Source of the DNA: an uncultured Planctomycetales bacterium
Lineage (GTDB): Bacteria > Planctomycetota > Planctomycetia > Pirellulales > Thermoguttaceae
Length of the DNA: 36,561 nt
Assembly: GCA_947305735.1 (NCBI GenBank)
Contig: CAMZEO010000011.1
Coordinates: forward strand, 1-36,561
Direction: 5' to 3'
The notes under the pieces are model-generated. The model was not told the origin of the DNA. It saw nothing but the letters and a program-made list of their open reading frames with translations, and searched no databases. Below are positions 1 through 8,888 of the stretch, piece by piece; position 1 is the first letter of the stretch; each line of letters starts with the position of its first letter. The translations under genes were made by a program, and so were the position numbers.

Positions 1-111
1 AACAAAAGCGCGATTGGAACCGCAAGCGGCGAGCGACTTTCTCCGCCGAACTCCGAGAACGAAAACGCGACCTTCTCCGCCGAAGGCGGTAAAAACGAAA
101 CGCTCGACAAA

Positions 112-147
112 AAAAGCCCGACGCGCGTCGCGTCGAGCTTTTCTTTT
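112..147. terminator. Hairpin terminator, possibly bidirectional
   Basis: AAAAGCCCGACGCG / CGCGTCGAGCTTTT arms (13 of 14 pairs) with a 3-nt loop, A-run on the left and T-run on the right; lies just 3' of the minus-strand tRNA. Confidence 0.75.
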
Positions 148-152
148 GTAAG

Positions 153-236
153 TACCGAACCCCGGAGTCGAACCGGGACGCCCTTGCGGGCAATGGATTT
201 TGAATCCATCGCGTCTGCCTATTCCGCCAGTCCGGC
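153..236 (-). tRNA. tRNA-Leu (anticodon CAA)
   Basis: Reverse complement GCCGGACTGGCGGAATAGGCAGACGCGATGGATTCAAAATCCATTGCCCGCAAGGGCGTCCCGGTTCGACTCCGGGGTTCGGTA folds as a class II tRNA with long variable arm; anticodon loop TTCAAAA; TTCGACT T-loop; 7-bp acceptor with G-U pairs; CCA not encoded. Confidence 0.95.
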
Positions 237-411
237 AAAATACCTCTATTCCGGTCTCCCAGCGTCTCTAATCATAAATCGTTATTAGTTTTTCTCAAGG
301 GGGGCGTCTCAAAAAAATGTTATTTTTATTTGACCTTGTCATTTTCGAGCAAAGTATGTACCTTTCGACTGGGCAAAACATCGACGCTACTCCATCTTTC
401 GGAACCAAACA

Positions 412-1128
412 ATGAACGTTTCTTCTGAAATCTCCGCGTTTTCCCCCGAAGACGCTCCTAAAATCGGCAGACGTTGCGCCGTCACCGGCAAGCCGTTCGC
501 CCCCGGCGATAAAGTCTACTCCGTCTTGTACGAAGAAAACGGGGAAATCAAGCGCAGGGACTTATGCGCCGCCGCGCAACGAACGACGCCTCGACCGGAA
601 AACGCGCTCGCCTGGTGGTCGTCGACGGTTCAAAAGGATTCCGAAAAAGACAATAATCTCAAACTGGCGCCCAACGACGCCCTGACCGCGCTCTTCGTCT
701 CGCTCGCCGACAAACCCGGTCAGGAGGCGCTCCGGTACGCCCTGGCGTTGCTCCTCGCAAGACGTCGAGCGCTGAAATTCGACTACGAAGAAAACGCGTC
801 CATGCGATCCGATCCGGAAACCGCCAATACGATCTACGTCTATTCGCCGCGAAACGAAACCGGATATTTCGTGCCGATCGTCAATATGACCGCCCGACAA
901 ATTGAGGAAGTTCAGGGACGGCTTGTCGAACTCCTCGAAACGCCGACGGCGTTCGCGCGCCGCGAGGAGCGGGAAAGCGAACCGGCGGAATCGAGTCAAT
1001 CGCCCGAACCTGTTTTCAATCCGAGCGTTGACGAACGACAACGACTGCAAGCGACGTTCGACGCGTTCGATAATTCGGAAATTGCCGAAGCGGCCGCGCA
1101 AGCCGCCAGAGAGACGCTTGGCGAATAA
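412..1128 (+). CDS. Hypothetical protein with N-terminal Cys-containing (C-x(n)-C) segment
   Basis: 238-aa ORF with ATG; N-terminus RRCAVTGKPFAPGDKVYSVLYEENGEIKRRDLC; no confident family assignment by eye. Confidence 0.75.
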   Translation: MNVSSEISAFSPEDAPKIGRRCAVTGKPFAPGDKVYSVLYEENGEIKRRDLCAAAQRTTPRPENALAWWSSTVQKDSEKDNNLKLAPNDALTALFVSLADKPGQEALRYALALLLARRRALKFDYEENASMRSDPETANTIYVYSPRNETGYFVPIVNMTARQIEEVQGRLVELLETPTAFARREERESEPAESSQSPEPVFNPSVDERQRLQATFDAFDNSEIAEAAAQAARETLGE

Positions 1129-1262
1129 CGCGACGTTCTTTTGGTCTTGCGCGGAAGTTGGATAATCGCTATCCTTGCCCTGACGCCGTTCGGTTTGACT
1201 TGCCTCGACGCAAAACCGAACGCGAAAAGCTTCACTTGTCCGTTTACGAATAACTGCGATCT

Positions 1263-3047
1263 ATGTTCACGCCTGTTTACAACTCGATCGACCGTTCGAC
1301 AAACCGCGACGCGTTTCAAAAGACGCGAATTCTACCGACGGCGGCGACGTTCGGTCTCTTCGCCTTGACGGTAATATCGGCGTTCCTCGCCTCGGGCTGT
1401 TCGTCGACCCCCAAAGTTCAATTGCCGAAAGTCATCGGAGAAAACCCGTCTTTTTCCGAATTTATCGGAGCCGTCAATAAGAACAGCGCGAAGATTAACA
1501 GCATCCATTTTCCAAACGCGAGAGTCGGGGTCGCGACGCAATACGGAACGGCGGCATGCACGATTTCCTACCAAAGAACGGATGAAAAATCCGACAAATT
1601 TCGCATGGTCGGAGTCTCTTCCTCAATGGGCGGACGTTTCATCGACCTGGGAAGCACGGGCGCCACCTTTTGGTGCTGGGAAAAAAACAACGAGGCTAAC
1701 GAAATCTACACCTGCGATTTGGATAAATTTAGCGGAAGCGAGTTGGCCAATTTGCTCCCGCTTGATCCAACCTGGTTTCCGGAAGCCTTGGGAATCGTTA
1801 CGATTAGCGAAGAAGATTTGCTCGAAGCTCCGACGGACAACAAGGACGGAACGTTCCGAACCAAAATCAAAAGAACCCGACCGGACGGAGTCTACACGGA
1901 ATACGTCTACTTCAAGCCGGAAACCGCCGCGATCGTTCGACAAGACGTTCAGGATCCGCGCGGAAGAACGATCGTGTCGGTTCGTTGCCAGAGCCATCAG
2001 TACGTCAAAGACGTCGACCTCGTGCTGCCCGACTCTCTCGTCGTCGATTGTATCGACGCGGGTATGAAGCTGGACTTCTCTTTGCGCGAGCCGATCGTCA
2101 ACGACGCGTCAAAACTCCTTTCGTTTGAAATACCCGCGGATAACGCGCGGAAAGTCGACCTGTCGAAAAAAACCGACGTCGCCGCAAACGCGCCCGTTCA
2201 AAACGCCGCCGCGTCAAGCGCGCCCAATCCGTCAACCGCGTCCGAAACGCAAGCGGCGAACGGTTTGCAGGGTTCCGACGCCGTCGACGCGTCCAAGTAC
2301 CGGAGATCTCTTCCCGAGTCGCCGACCTACACGGCTCCCGTCGAATCCGGAGCCGGAATCGTCCCCTTCCCGACCGCCGACGCCGTCGCCGCAAGTCCGC
2401 CGCCGACCGCGCAAAACAACGTCGGCGGACAGTCGTATCTTGTCGTTCCGGAAATCGCGCGCCCCTCGCAAGACGTCGTTCAACCGATCAAGACCGCAAG
2501 CGCGACCGTCGAACAGCCGATTGGGCTAAACGAGTCGGAACAAATTCAGGGCGCGACTTTTGAAGCGCCGGATTTAACTCAAAGCGTCGAGACCAACCCG
2601 ACGACCTTAGTTCCTCAGACGACCTATCTCGAGCAAAACCAATCGCAAACGCTTTCCTCGCCCGCGATCGCGCCAAGCGCGCGATATCAACAGGCGAGGG
2701 TTCAAGGCGCCGCGAATCGAGGACCGGTTTATCCCGGAGTCTCGGTCGAAAATCTCGAGTCGGAAACGGTCGCGCCGCAGGTTTATTCGCCTCAGAACTG
2801 GGAAACGACGACGGTTCCGCGCGCGCCGACGACTTTGTACGAGCCTTCGCAATATCCGGATAAAGAAGACGCGATTCAAAAAGCGTCGTCGCTCGTTCCT
2901 CCGACGGCTTTTCCGAACGAACGGAATCTGACGCCGACTTTGTCGCAACCTCCGACAAGCATGCCCGGAAATTTCCCCGACGACCAACCGAATTTCAACG
3001 ATCCGAGCCAAGCGCCGTCGCTTGATTTTCCCGAAATTGATCTCTAA
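1263..3047 (+). CDS. Predicted lipoprotein, LolA-like N-terminal region with long Pro/Ser/Thr/Gln-rich tail
   Basis: Hydrophobic signal followed by lipobox-like LASGC; N-terminal ~270 aa resemble outer-membrane lipoprotein-sorting (LolA-like) proteins; remainder low complexity. Confidence 0.75.
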   Translation: MFTPVYNSIDRSTNRDAFQKTRILPTAATFGLFALTVISAFLASGCSSTPKVQLPKVIGENPSFSEFIGAVNKNSAKINSIHFPNARVGVATQYGTAACTISYQRTDEKSDKFRMVGVSSSMGGRFIDLGSTGATFWCWEKNNEANEIYTCDLDKFSGSELANLLPLDPTWFPEALGIVTISEEDLLEAPTDNKDGTFRTKIKRTRPDGVYTEYVYFKPETAAIVRQDVQDPRGRTIVSVRCQSHQYVKDVDLVLPDSLVVDCIDAGMKLDFSLREPIVNDASKLLSFEIPADNARKVDLSKKTDVAANAPVQNAAASSAPNPSTASETQAANGLQGSDAVDASKYRRSLPESPTYTAPVESGAGIVPFPTADAVAASPPPTAQNNVGGQSYLVVPEIARPSQDVVQPIKTASATVEQPIGLNESEQIQGATFEAPDLTQSVETNPTTLVPQTTYLEQNQSQTLSSPAIAPSARYQQARVQGAANRGPVYPGVSVENLESETVAPQVYSPQNWETTTVPRAPTTLYEPSQYPDKEDAIQKASSLVPPTAFPNERNLTPTLSQPPTSMPGNFPDDQPNFNDPSQAPSLDFPEIDL

Positions 3048-3075
3048 GTCCGCGAAACCGCAAACGAGTCTCGCT

Positions 3076-3117
3076 AAATCCCCGAGCGTTCCAAAACGTC
3101 CGGGGATTTTTATTTCG
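3076..3117 (+). terminator. Rho-independent terminator after the lipoprotein gene
   Basis: AAATCCCCG...CGGGGATTTTT, 9-bp outer stem plus T-run, 29 nt after the stop codon. Confidence 0.85.
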
Positions 3118-3183
3118 TCGGCGGTTCGCTCGGAAAAAAGCGCGTCGCTCGGAAAAAAACTCAAAAAGGGGCGTCCCGCGCGG

Positions 3184-3212
3184 TTGAAAAACGTCCGCAA
3201 CGCTATTATAAT
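3184..3212 (+). promoter_or_regulatory. Sigma70-type promoter for the TPR gene
   Basis: TTGAAA, 17-nt spacer, TATAAT, upstream of the ATG at 3295. Confidence 0.6.
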
Positions 3213-3294
3213 AGGGGGCGGTCGTTCGAATGTCGCCGATTCGTCAACTTTCCCGCAAAGCGCCACTTTTCGGAAATTACGAGAGATGATTACC

Positions 3295-4311
3295 ATGCAA
3301 GAAATTTCGCCTCAAAAGCGCGCAAGACTCCAGCAGTGTTTCGAAGCCGGCAACAAACAAATGCAAATGGGAGGGAAAGACGGACACGAGTACGCCACCC
3401 AGATGTTCGCGCAGTGCGTTTGCGGAGATCCGGCAAATATTCTGTATATGAACTCGTTCATCGTCAATTTGCGCCAGCAATTCGGACGTCCTAAAAAGAA
3501 GGGCGCGTTCGGGTTCGTAAAAGCCGCCAAGAAAAACGTGCCAACCGGAAAAAAGGATTTCGAGACGACCATTAGCGAAGGCGTCGAAAAACTCAAAAAA
3601 GATCCCTGGGACGCCCAAACGTTCGTCGCCATGGGCATGGCGTGTCTTGAAGAGGGGCTCGAAGAAGCGGGGCTCGCCTATTTGAAGCACGCCGTTACCA
3701 GCGCTCCCGACGACGCCGAAGTTAATAGGGTCGCCGCCGTCGAACTGGGAAGTCGCCAGAGATTCGACGACGCACTCGCGTGCTGGAGCAGAGTCGACAA
3801 AATCAAGCCGGGCGATCCTGAAGCGAGCAGGATGATTAGCGATCTTATGCTTGAAAAGACGATTAAACGCGTCAATAAAACCGAGCACGGCTCCAAAATG
3901 GAGGAAGACGAGGCCAACGGTCTCGTCGCCGAAAAGCTGTCCGTCGAGGACGAATGCGAAAAGAGACTCAGAAAGAACCCCAACGATCGCGACGCGTACA
4001 AAGACCTGATCGACCACTTCTACGCTAAGAACAATATGCGCAAGGTCGAAGACGCCTGCAAACGAGCGCTCAAGGTCTTCCCCGACGACGAAATTTTCTA
4101 TCCGCAACTTCTCGAAGCGCAAAGGGCGCGCGCGAGAGACGAGCTCGCGAGAATCAAGGAACAATACGAAAAGGCCCCGTCGGACGCGCTTAAAGAAAAG
4201 TTCGCGCGGCAAAAAAAGGACTTCGACGAGAAAGCGCTCGCCCTCCTGCAATACAATTTGAAAAAATCGCCCGGCAATTCCGCCTATCGCTTCGAGCTCG
4301 GCGCGTATTAA
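3295..4311 (+). CDS. TPR-repeat protein, N-terminal part (ends at in-frame TAA)
   Basis: ATG at 3295 (MQEISPQKRARLQQCFEAGNKQM...); TPR-like helices. The ORF-track start at 3022 is upstream of the promoter. Continues in the same frame at 4312. Confidence 0.8.
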   Translation: MQEISPQKRARLQQCFEAGNKQMQMGGKDGHEYATQMFAQCVCGDPANILYMNSFIVNLRQQFGRPKKKGAFGFVKAAKKNVPTGKKDFETTISEGVEKLKKDPWDAQTFVAMGMACLEEGLEEAGLAYLKHAVTSAPDDAEVNRVAAVELGSRQRFDDALACWSRVDKIKPGDPEASRMISDLMLEKTIKRVNKTEHGSKMEEDEANGLVAEKLSVEDECEKRLRKNPNDRDAYKDLIDHFYAKNNMRKVEDACKRALKVFPDDEIFYPQLLEAQRARARDELARIKEQYEKAPSDALKEKFARQKKDFDEKALALLQYNLKKSPGNSAYRFELGAY

Positions 4312-4647
4312 ATGCAACACGCCCAGTACAAAGAGGCGATTGCCGAATTCCAGATCGCGAAAGCGGACGCGGGACTCAACGGTCAATGCCTCTTGTCCCT
4401 GGCGCAATGCTTCCAGCAAATTAAACAGTATCGTCTCGCCCTGACCCACTACGATCAGGCGATCTTAGTCCTTCCGAATCCAAGCGAAGAACTCAAAAAA
4501 GCGCTCTACTACGGCGCGAGGCTCTCGTTCGGTCTGGAGAACTACGATAAAGCCGACGACTACGCCAACAAGCTCGCCGAAATAGATTTTTCCTATAAAG
4601 ACGTCGGGGGGCTACTAGACAAACTCGCCGCGAAGAGGCATAATTAA
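4312..4647 (+). CDS. TPR-repeat protein, C-terminal part; same frame as preceding ORF
   Basis: TAA immediately followed by ATG in frame; TPR motif is contiguous across the stop (LGAY*MQHAQYKEAIAEFQIA). Confidence 0.65.
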   Translation: MQHAQYKEAIAEFQIAKADAGLNGQCLLSLAQCFQQIKQYRLALTHYDQAILVLPNPSEELKKALYYGARLSFGLENYDKADDYANKLAEIDFSYKDVGGLLDKLAAKRHN

Positions 4648-5041
4648 CGGCACGAATTTTGTGCGTCGCGCTTCCAGAGTCGAACGCTCTCATCGACGGG
4701 CGCGCGGCGCGGGTTTTATCGGAAAATTCGCGCGTATTAAGTTAAAATACCGTCCTTTTTCGAGGAACCCAAGCGGCGTCGAGGTTTTGTCCTTTCGCGT
4801 CGATTTTTTTTCGTTTTTGCCAATGCTGGGGCGATTTTCGAAAAATTTCGCGCAAAAAGAACGGAAAATTTTCCTTTTTTGGAAGAATTTTCGCCTCGAG
4901 AAAACTTTGCCGGAGCCGTCTTGCGACGGGTTCAAACGAGCGCGCGATCCAATCGCCCATCTTTTTTCGGTCGGGCGTTTGTTTCCCTGCAATGTTAGTA
5001 AAAAAACGTTGTTCCTAAAAAAGATTTTGTAAGATTTAACC

Positions 5042-5323
5042 ATGCCTAATATTAAAAGCGCTAAGAAAAGACAAAAACAAAACGCCGTTCGTCGCGAACG
5101 TAATCGCGCCGCTCGCTCCGTCGTCCGCAACCGTGTCAAGAACCTGCTCAAAACGCTCCGCGCCGGCGACGTCGCCGCAGCCGAAGCCCAGTTCCCAAGC
5201 GTATGCAGCGCTCTCGATCGCGCCGGAGCCAAAAAACTGTGGCACAAAAACGCGACCTCGCGTAAAAAGTCCCGTCTGGCTAAACTCATCGTTAAGATTA
5301 AGGCTGAACAAGCGAGCTCCTGA
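5042..5323 (+). CDS. rpsT: 30S ribosomal protein S20
   Basis: MPNIKSAKKRQKQNAVRRERNRAARSVVRNRVKNLL... typical S20. Confidence 0.95.
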   Translation: MPNIKSAKKRQKQNAVRRERNRAARSVVRNRVKNLLKTLRAGDVAAAEAQFPSVCSALDRAGAKKLWHKNATSRKKSRLAKLIVKIKAEQASS

Positions 5324-5420
5324 TCTTGACGTTCCACCAAATTCGTCTCGAGACGCGCGAACTTACGCGGAAGCGTTACGGCGTCGATTTGTCGCTAGCG
5401 CGCCTCGTCTAAGCGAAGAG

Positions 5421-5474
5421 AGCGCCGCCGTCGTTCAGCAAGCGATTCGCTTGACGAAGGGCGGCTTTTTTTTT
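5421..5474 (+). terminator. Rho-independent terminator after rpsT
   Basis: GCCGCC ... GGCGGC outer stem with inner AAGCG/CGCTT, followed by T9. Confidence 0.65.
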
Positions 5475-5560
5475 GAAACACTTCTATCGAGGCGGCGGAG
5501 ACTCTCCAGCGAGCGTTTCCCGCCCCCTTAACGACGCCGGCGCAAAGGAACGGCAAGTCC

Positions 5561-6625
5561 ATGCAAGTCCTACTTTCGCAACTAGCTACATTGACAGGCG
5601 GAGTTATAGACGAAGGACAAGACTGCGTCGTCGAACAAGCCTCTCCTCTCCATTCGGCGGACCAACGCTCCGTCACTTTTGCCGAAAAGCCGGAAACGCT
5701 CGATTGGAACGTCGTTACCAAAGCGCGCGCCGTCGTAATTCCCAAAGACGCGAGCGTTTGTTTGCCCTCTTGTTTCGCCGTCTTGCGCGTCGACAATCCC
5801 AAAGCCGCGTTTGAAAAAATCGCCGCCTTTTTCAGACCGCGTAGAACCGACCTGGTCAAAAAAGGCGTTTCCGAACTCGCGTCGATCGCAAAATCGGCAA
5901 AAATTGGAAAAAACGTCGCCGTCGCGCCCTTTGTCGTCGTCGGGGAAGACTGCGTCGTCGGAGACGGCGTTACGCTTTACTCGGGCGTCGTTCTGCTCGA
6001 CGGCGTTTCGATAGGCGACAATACGACTCTCTTCCCAAACGTCGTGATCTACGAGAATTGCGTCGTCGGCAAAAACTGTCTTATTCACGCTAACAGCTCG
6101 ATCGGCGCGTACGGGTTCGGGTACGATTCCTCGACCGGAACGCACGTTCTCGCCGCTCAATACGGCAACGTCGAAATTGGCGACGACGTCGAAATAGGCG
6201 CGTGCGCCACGATCGATCGCGCCGCCTACGATTCCACAAGAATCGGCGCCGGAACGAAAATTGACAATCACGTCATGATCGCCCATAATTGCAATCTGGG
6301 CGCGAAAAACATGATTTGCGCGAGCGTCGGCGTCGCCGGAAGCGTAACTACGGGCGACTATGTCGTCATGGCGGGTCAAGTCGGCGTGCGCGACCATATC
6401 AGGATCGGCAAAGGCGCGATTCTCGGCGCCATGGCCGGCGTCATGGGCGACGTCCCCGACGGCGCTAAAATCGTCGGCATCCCCGCCACTCCCGAAAAAG
6501 AGCAGATGCGCAAACAAGTCGCGCTCGCGAAACTTCCGCAAACGCAAAAAGAGGTCAAATCTTTAAGAGAAGAACTTGAAGCGTTAAAAAAGAAAATCGC
6601 GGAACTGGAACAAAGAACCGACTAA
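5561..6625 (+). CDS. lpxD: UDP-3-O-(3-hydroxyacyl)glucosamine N-acyltransferase
   Basis: N-terminal LpxD uridine-binding-like domain, left-handed beta-helix hexapeptide repeats, and IDNHVMIAHNCNLGAKNMICASVGVAGS motif typical of LpxD. Confidence 0.93.
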   Translation: MQVLLSQLATLTGGVIDEGQDCVVEQASPLHSADQRSVTFAEKPETLDWNVVTKARAVVIPKDASVCLPSCFAVLRVDNPKAAFEKIAAFFRPRRTDLVKKGVSELASIAKSAKIGKNVAVAPFVVVGEDCVVGDGVTLYSGVVLLDGVSIGDNTTLFPNVVIYENCVVGKNCLIHANSSIGAYGFGYDSSTGTHVLAAQYGNVEIGDDVEIGACATIDRAAYDSTRIGAGTKIDNHVMIAHNCNLGAKNMICASVGVAGSVTTGDYVVMAGQVGVRDHIRIGKGAILGAMAGVMGDVPDGAKIVGIPATPEKEQMRKQVALAKLPQTQKEVKSLREELEALKKKIAELEQRTD

Positions 6626-6676
6626 AAGTCGGATCGCGCTCGATCGCGTCGTTCCGACCCTTTTGGAGCCTTAACC

Positions 6677-7630
6677 GTGCAACAACCCCCTCCCGACGTC
6701 AAACGCGTAGGTCTGATCGCAGGCTGGGGACGTTATCCCGTCCTGTTGGCTCAAGCGCTTAAGCGCGCGGGGTACGAGATTGTTTGTCTTGGCGTTCGCG
6801 ACCATGCCGATCCCATTCTCGAGGAAATCTGCGACGAATTCGCCTGGAACGGAATGGGTAAATTCGGCTGGGCGACGAAATACTTCCGCAAACGCGACGT
6901 CCGTTACGCGACGTTGGCGGGTAAAATTCATAAGATTCGACTCTTTGCCCCGGCGTTTATTTGGAAGCAGGCGCCCGATTTCTATACGATCCGTTTTTTC
7001 GCCGCTCATTTTCTTAGTCGACGCGTCGATTGTAAAGACGATTCTCTTCTCGGCACGGTCTGCCGCGCGTTTGAAAAACGCGGCGTCAAGATATTGCCGG
7101 GCACTTTTTTCGCTCCGGAGTTGCTTGTGGAACGCAAATTACTGACGAAACGCGCTCCGACGTCGGCGCAGATGCAAGACGTCTTTTTCGGCTGGAAACT
7201 CGCTCGAGAAATGGGGCGACTCGACGTCGGTCAAAGCGTGTCCGTCAAGAATCGAGCCGCGCTCGCGGTCGAAGCGATCGAAGGAACCGACGAAGCGATA
7301 CGACGAGCGGGGCTGCTTTGTAAAAGTAAAAATTTCGTCGTCGTCAAAGTTTCCAAACCCAATCAGGATATGCGCTTCGACGTTCCGACGTTCGGTCTTG
7401 GAACCGTCAAAACGATGGCGGAAGCCGGAGCCGCGGTTCTCGCCGTCGAAGCGAAAAAAACGCTCTTTATCGACGCCGAAGAAACGATCGCCTACGCCGA
7501 CGCCCATAATATCGCGATCGTCGCGCTTATCGAAGAAGATATCGACAATCCCGCGGCGGAAAGCGAATTCGCGATCTTTGGAGACAAAAGGTTCGCCGTC
7601 GGAGTCGCGTCGGGAACCAACGCGGAATAA
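6677..7630 (+). CDS. lpxI: LpxI-family UDP-2,3-diacylglucosamine pyrophosphatase
   Basis: VGLIAGWGRYPVLLAQALKRAGYEIVCLGVRDHAD... and C-terminal FVVVKVSKPNQDMRFDVPTFGLGTVKTMAEAGAAVLAVEA, typical LpxI (DUF1009); adjacent to lpxD. Confidence 0.9.
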   Translation: MQQPPPDVKRVGLIAGWGRYPVLLAQALKRAGYEIVCLGVRDHADPILEEICDEFAWNGMGKFGWATKYFRKRDVRYATLAGKIHKIRLFAPAFIWKQAPDFYTIRFFAAHFLSRRVDCKDDSLLGTVCRAFEKRGVKILPGTFFAPELLVERKLLTKRAPTSAQMQDVFFGWKLAREMGRLDVGQSVSVKNRAALAVEAIEGTDEAIRRAGLLCKSKNFVVVKVSKPNQDMRFDVPTFGLGTVKTMAEAGAAVLAVEAKKTLFIDAEETIAYADAHNIAIVALIEEDIDNPAAESEFAIFGDKRFAVGVASGTNAE

Positions 7631-7696
7631 TCGCGGCGTCGGTTGCGGCGCAATTCGACGCTTCACACTCTACAATTCTTTTTCACGAGGTTCTCT

Positions 7697-8596
7697 ATGA
7701 AATTTTATAGAGCGTTTCTCGCCCTTGCGTTCGTCGTCGCTTCGCTCGCGTCGACCGCGTTCTCCTTTGAAGTCGTCAACTTGTGGCCGTCGACCCCGCC
7801 GGGAGACAAACCCGAGCAATATCAGGACAAAGGCGGTCCCTATTACGTTCCGAGAATCGAGTTCTGGCGACCTGAAAAACAAACAACCGACGCTTGCATA
7901 ATCATCAGTTGCGGCGGATGTTACAACGGCGTCGCCTACGACGTCGAAGGCGTCATGCCGCGCGACTTCTTCCTGTCCAAAGGCGTCGCCGTCGTCATGC
8001 TCTGGTACCGAACCCCTCGCCGCGACGGCGCGCCGAAACATTACGCCGCCTGGCAGGACGTTCAGCGCGCCGTTAGAATCGTTCGCGCAAACGCGAAGGA
8101 ATGGGGAATCGACCCGAATAAAATCGGAGAGATGGGATTCTCCGCCGGCGGTCACTTATGTCTCATGGCCGCGACGTCAAGCCTGACGCGAACGTATGAT
8201 CCCGTCGACGAGCTCGACAAACTCCCATGCAACGTTAATTTCGCGAAACCTGTCTATCCCGCCTACGCGCTAACCGACTTTGACGACAATGAAAACACGG
8301 GCAAAGGCGTCGACGCCGAACTTGTCGACGATTTCAAATTCGACGAACAAACGTGCCCCATGTGCTTTATTCACGGCGACGGCGACGGCTATTCCGCCAT
8401 GGCGTCGACGAAGGTCTATCAGCGGTTAAAACGTATGGGAATACCCGGCGAAGTCCACATTTACGCTTACGCCAATCACGCGTTTTTCAACTGCGGTCCC
8501 GAAGCGCCAATCCGCAAGTATCCGCAGCGCGTTTACGAATGGATGCAAACGCTCGGAATCCTGGAAACGCCCGAGAATGCCAAAGTCGAGCATTGA
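7697..8596 (+). CDS. Secreted alpha/beta-hydrolase (esterase/lipase-like)
   Basis: Signal peptide MKFYRAFLALAFVVASLASTAFS; GEMGFSAGGHLCLMAAT nucleophile elbow; D and H in FIHGDGDGYS / YANHAFF. Confidence 0.85.
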   Translation: MKFYRAFLALAFVVASLASTAFSFEVVNLWPSTPPGDKPEQYQDKGGPYYVPRIEFWRPEKQTTDACIIISCGGCYNGVAYDVEGVMPRDFFLSKGVAVVMLWYRTPRRDGAPKHYAAWQDVQRAVRIVRANAKEWGIDPNKIGEMGFSAGGHLCLMAATSSLTRTYDPVDELDKLPCNVNFAKPVYPAYALTDFDDNENTGKGVDAELVDDFKFDEQTCPMCFIHGDGDGYSAMASTKVYQRLKRMGIPGEVHIYAYANHAFFNCGPEAPIRKYPQRVYEWMQTLGILETPENAKVEH

Positions 8597-8742
8597 TTGG
8601 CGGACGCCTCTGTCGCCGTCTGAAAAAACGTTTCTTTCTTCGTCCACGATCGCAAGTCGAGGATTCATTCGTCAGTCGCCCAAACAAGACGTCTGTTCGA
8701 TTAATGGAAAAACGTAAAAAAATATAAAAAAAACGCAAAACG

Positions 8743-8776
8743 ATTGTTTACACTTTCAATTTGCAGTATAATCCCC
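8743..8776 (+). promoter_or_regulatory. Sigma70-type promoter upstream of Gfo/Idh/MocA gene 1
   Basis: TTGTTT, 17-nt spacer, TATAAT in ATTGTTTACACTTTCAATTTGCAGTATAATCC (boundaries approximate). Confidence 0.6.
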
Positions 8777-8888
8777 GAATTGTGGAAGTCGGCGTTTTGT
8801 TTGTTCCCGTTTTGAAAAGGAACCTCGAAACGTCCTTGCGATCGGTTCGTCCCAATTATTCCAACCCTTTATTATTAAAAGGATAACA

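Noticed and set aside
1-92. Possible 3' end of an upstream plus-strand CDS (frame 3, TAA at 90-92)
   Set aside because: Too short and Arg-rich to identify; the following terminator is compatible but not sufficient.
3022-3294. Upstream extension of the TPR ORF (track start 3022)
   Set aside because: Would span the preceding terminator and the gene's own promoter; ATG 3295 is the sensible start.
3277-4449. 390-aa antisense ORF crossing the TPR in-frame stop
   Set aside because: Considered as an alternative explanation for the split gene, but its composition looks like a shadow ORF and the sense strand shows TPR periodicity on both sides of the stop.
4661-5032. 123-aa ORF between the TPR gene and rpsT
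   Set aside because: No recognisable motif, basic/Phe-rich noise composition, overlaps AT-rich palindromic sequence.
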